Shown in pieces: positions 62,920 through 64,000 of a DNA stretch of 64,000 nt. Numbering within the stretch: the first letter of the stretch is position 1; the number at the start of each line of letters is the position of its first letter. A program made the position numbers and the translations under genes. The DNA comes from Olivibacter sitiensis DSM 17696 (GTDB lineage Bacteria; Bacteroidota; Bacteroidia; Sphingobacteriales; Sphingobacteriaceae): NCBI RefSeq assembly GCF_000427965.1, contig NZ_ATZA01000002.1, positions 62,001-126,000 on the forward strand, given 5' to 3'. A model generated the notes under the pieces. That model worked only from the letters and a program-made list of their open reading frames with translations, was not told the DNA's origin and ran no database searches.

Positions 62920-64000
62920 ATGAAAACCGCATATTTTTTTGTCATATCGATGATCATCGCTCTTACCTCATGCATGGAAAATCACGGCCAAAGTCATTTT
63001 AAGGACAACTATTTACCGGATACTAATATGTTTCAAAAAGCGTTCGCCCAGTATCGCGAGGGCACACTTACGCACAGGCGGATAAAACACATTGACATAG
63101 AACCGCTGATTTCAAAAAGAAATAGCAACTTATTTGTCACGGAAAAACTTGGTGAATCGGTAGAAAAAAGGGCTATTTATCAATTAAAATATGGGCAAGG
63201 AGAACAAAAGGTGCTCCTTTGGTCGCAAATGCACGGCAATGAGAGCACGGCAACTATGGCGCTATTCGATCTATTCAATTTCTTGGAAGGGAAAAATGAT
63301 GGATTCGATGACGTAAGAAATTTAATTAGCAAAAGCACCACCTTATATTTCATCCCCATGGTCAATCCAGATGGGGCCGAACGATTTATACGTAGAAATG
63401 CCTTGGACATTGACCTAAATCGTGACTTTCGGGAGCACGTCAGTCCAGAATCCAGCCTGTTGCGCGCTGCGGCCGAACGTATTAAGCCCGACTACGGCTT
63501 CAACTTACACGACCAGCAGATATACTACAACGTGCCGAGAACAGGAACTCCGGCAACAATTTCTTTATTGGCACCGGCCTACAACTATGAACGGGATATC
63601 AATGATACCCGTGGCAGAGCCATACAACTCATCGTGGGCATAAACAAACTATTGCAAAACTATATACCAAACGGCGTGGCCAAATATAGCGATGCGCACG
63701 AACCGAGAGGCTTTGGGGACAATGTACAAAAACTTGGAGCAAGTACCATATTGATAGAGTCTGGTGGCTACAAAAACGACCCAGAAAAGCAATATATCCG
63801 TAAACTCAACTTCTTCATTATTCTGAACGCACTCATAGAGATATCCAAGAACTCTTATGAACAATACGATAAGGATGAGTATGAAATGATACCCGAGAAC
63901 GCAACGAAGTTATGCGATCTTCTTATCAAAAACATCGAGCATTCTGTAAACGAATACGACTACAAGGTGGATCTAGCCATTAAGCGCGATGAGATCAATG
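62920..64000 (+). CDS. M14-family zinc carboxypeptidase lipoprotein (3' partial)
   Basis: Open from the ATG at 62920 to the window end, 360 visible residues. The signal peptide ends in the lipobox LTSC (Cys18). The zinc motif HGNE lies in QMHGNESTATMALF near residue 108, VNPDGAERFIRRNALDIDLNRDF (substrate Arg and Asn) near 149, the third zinc ligand in NYGFNLHDQ-like GFNLHDQQ near 189, and a catalytic Glu in STILIESGGY near 276. It is a periplasmic or outer membrane peptidase; substrate unknown. Confidence 0.88.
   Translation, partial: MKTAYFFVISMIIALTSCMENHGQSHFKDNYLPDTNMFQKAFAQYREGTLTHRRIKHIDIEPLISKRNSNLFVTEKLGESVEKRAIYQLKYGQGEQKVLLWSQMHGNESTATMALFDLFNFLEGKNDGFDDVRNLISKSTTLYFIPMVNPDGAERFIRRNALDIDLNRDFREHVSPESSLLRAAAERIKPDYGFNLHDQQIYYNVPRTGTPATISLLAPAYNYERDINDTRGRAIQLIVGINKLLQNYIPNGVAKYSDAHEPRGFGDNVQKLGASTILIESGGYKNDPEKQYIRKLNFFIILNALIEISKNSYEQYDKDEYEMIPENATKLCDLLIKNIEHSVNEYDYKVDLAIKRDEIN

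Overview
The window reads as a chromosomal segment of a Bacteroidota bacterium, most likely of the family Sphingobacteriaceae or a close relative. This is inferred from gene content and order, not from a database search. Supporting signs are TamB followed by a lipidated Omp85 protein (TamL type), the pheT / small coiled-coil / zapA / rny order, nadE divergent from gldB, a gldC homologue, a T9SS-type C-terminal sorting domain, an F-type ATP synthase operon without atpD and atpC, and repeated matches to the Bacteroidota promoter -7 element TAnnTTTG. No tRNA or rRNA gene, intact mobile element, prophage or CRISPR array was seen.

Layout. 1-7959 (+): TamB (5' end outside the window), TamL-like outer membrane protein and a retropepsin-like protease. 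7973-12091 (-): aldo/keto reductase, periplasmic FKBP isomerase, phosphoglycerate mutase, a glycosyltransferase and an Mpo1/DUF962-like membrane protein. 12166-17104 (-): pheT, a coiled-coil protein, zapA and rny in one transcription unit, with a candidate structured RNA between zapA and rny. 17248-28016: Kup potassium transporter (-), then (+) a tiny T9SS-domain protein, an FAH-family hydrolase, an M23 peptidase, Bcp, a split transketolase, an ECF sigma factor module and a class III aminotransferase. 28145-36564: DUF294/CBS protein with a membrane-anchored DnaQ-type exonuclease, a secreted hydrolase, a short eroded integrase-like fragment, a DUF4136 lipoprotein, nadE/gldB and small secreted or membrane proteins.

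36615-43332 (-): acid phosphatase of the e(P4) type and the ATP synthase operon (atpZ-like, atpI-like, atpB, E, F, H, A, G). 43436-52255 (-): a GH88 hydrolase, then a glycogen operon (GH31 glucosidase, glgB, glgA, glgC). 52448-64000: acyl-CoA dehydrogenase, YbaK deacylase, NlpC/P60 peptidase, universal stress protein, ferredoxin, LuxC-like acyl-CoA reductase, gldC-gpsA, DEAD-box helicase, a hypothetical protein, dihydroorotase and a truncated M14 peptidase lipoprotein.

Most of the window is core metabolism and cell-envelope biogenesis. I do not see a clear-cut new multi-gene system. The best leads are: the structured spacer between zapA and rny (possible 6S-type RNA); an ECF sigma module whose membrane protein has three VPxxYF repeats; an Mpo1-like protein that has lost all its expected metal-ligand histidines; promoters placed so close to start codons that the mRNAs should be leaderless; a strong hairpin just after atpE; and a REP-like palindrome.
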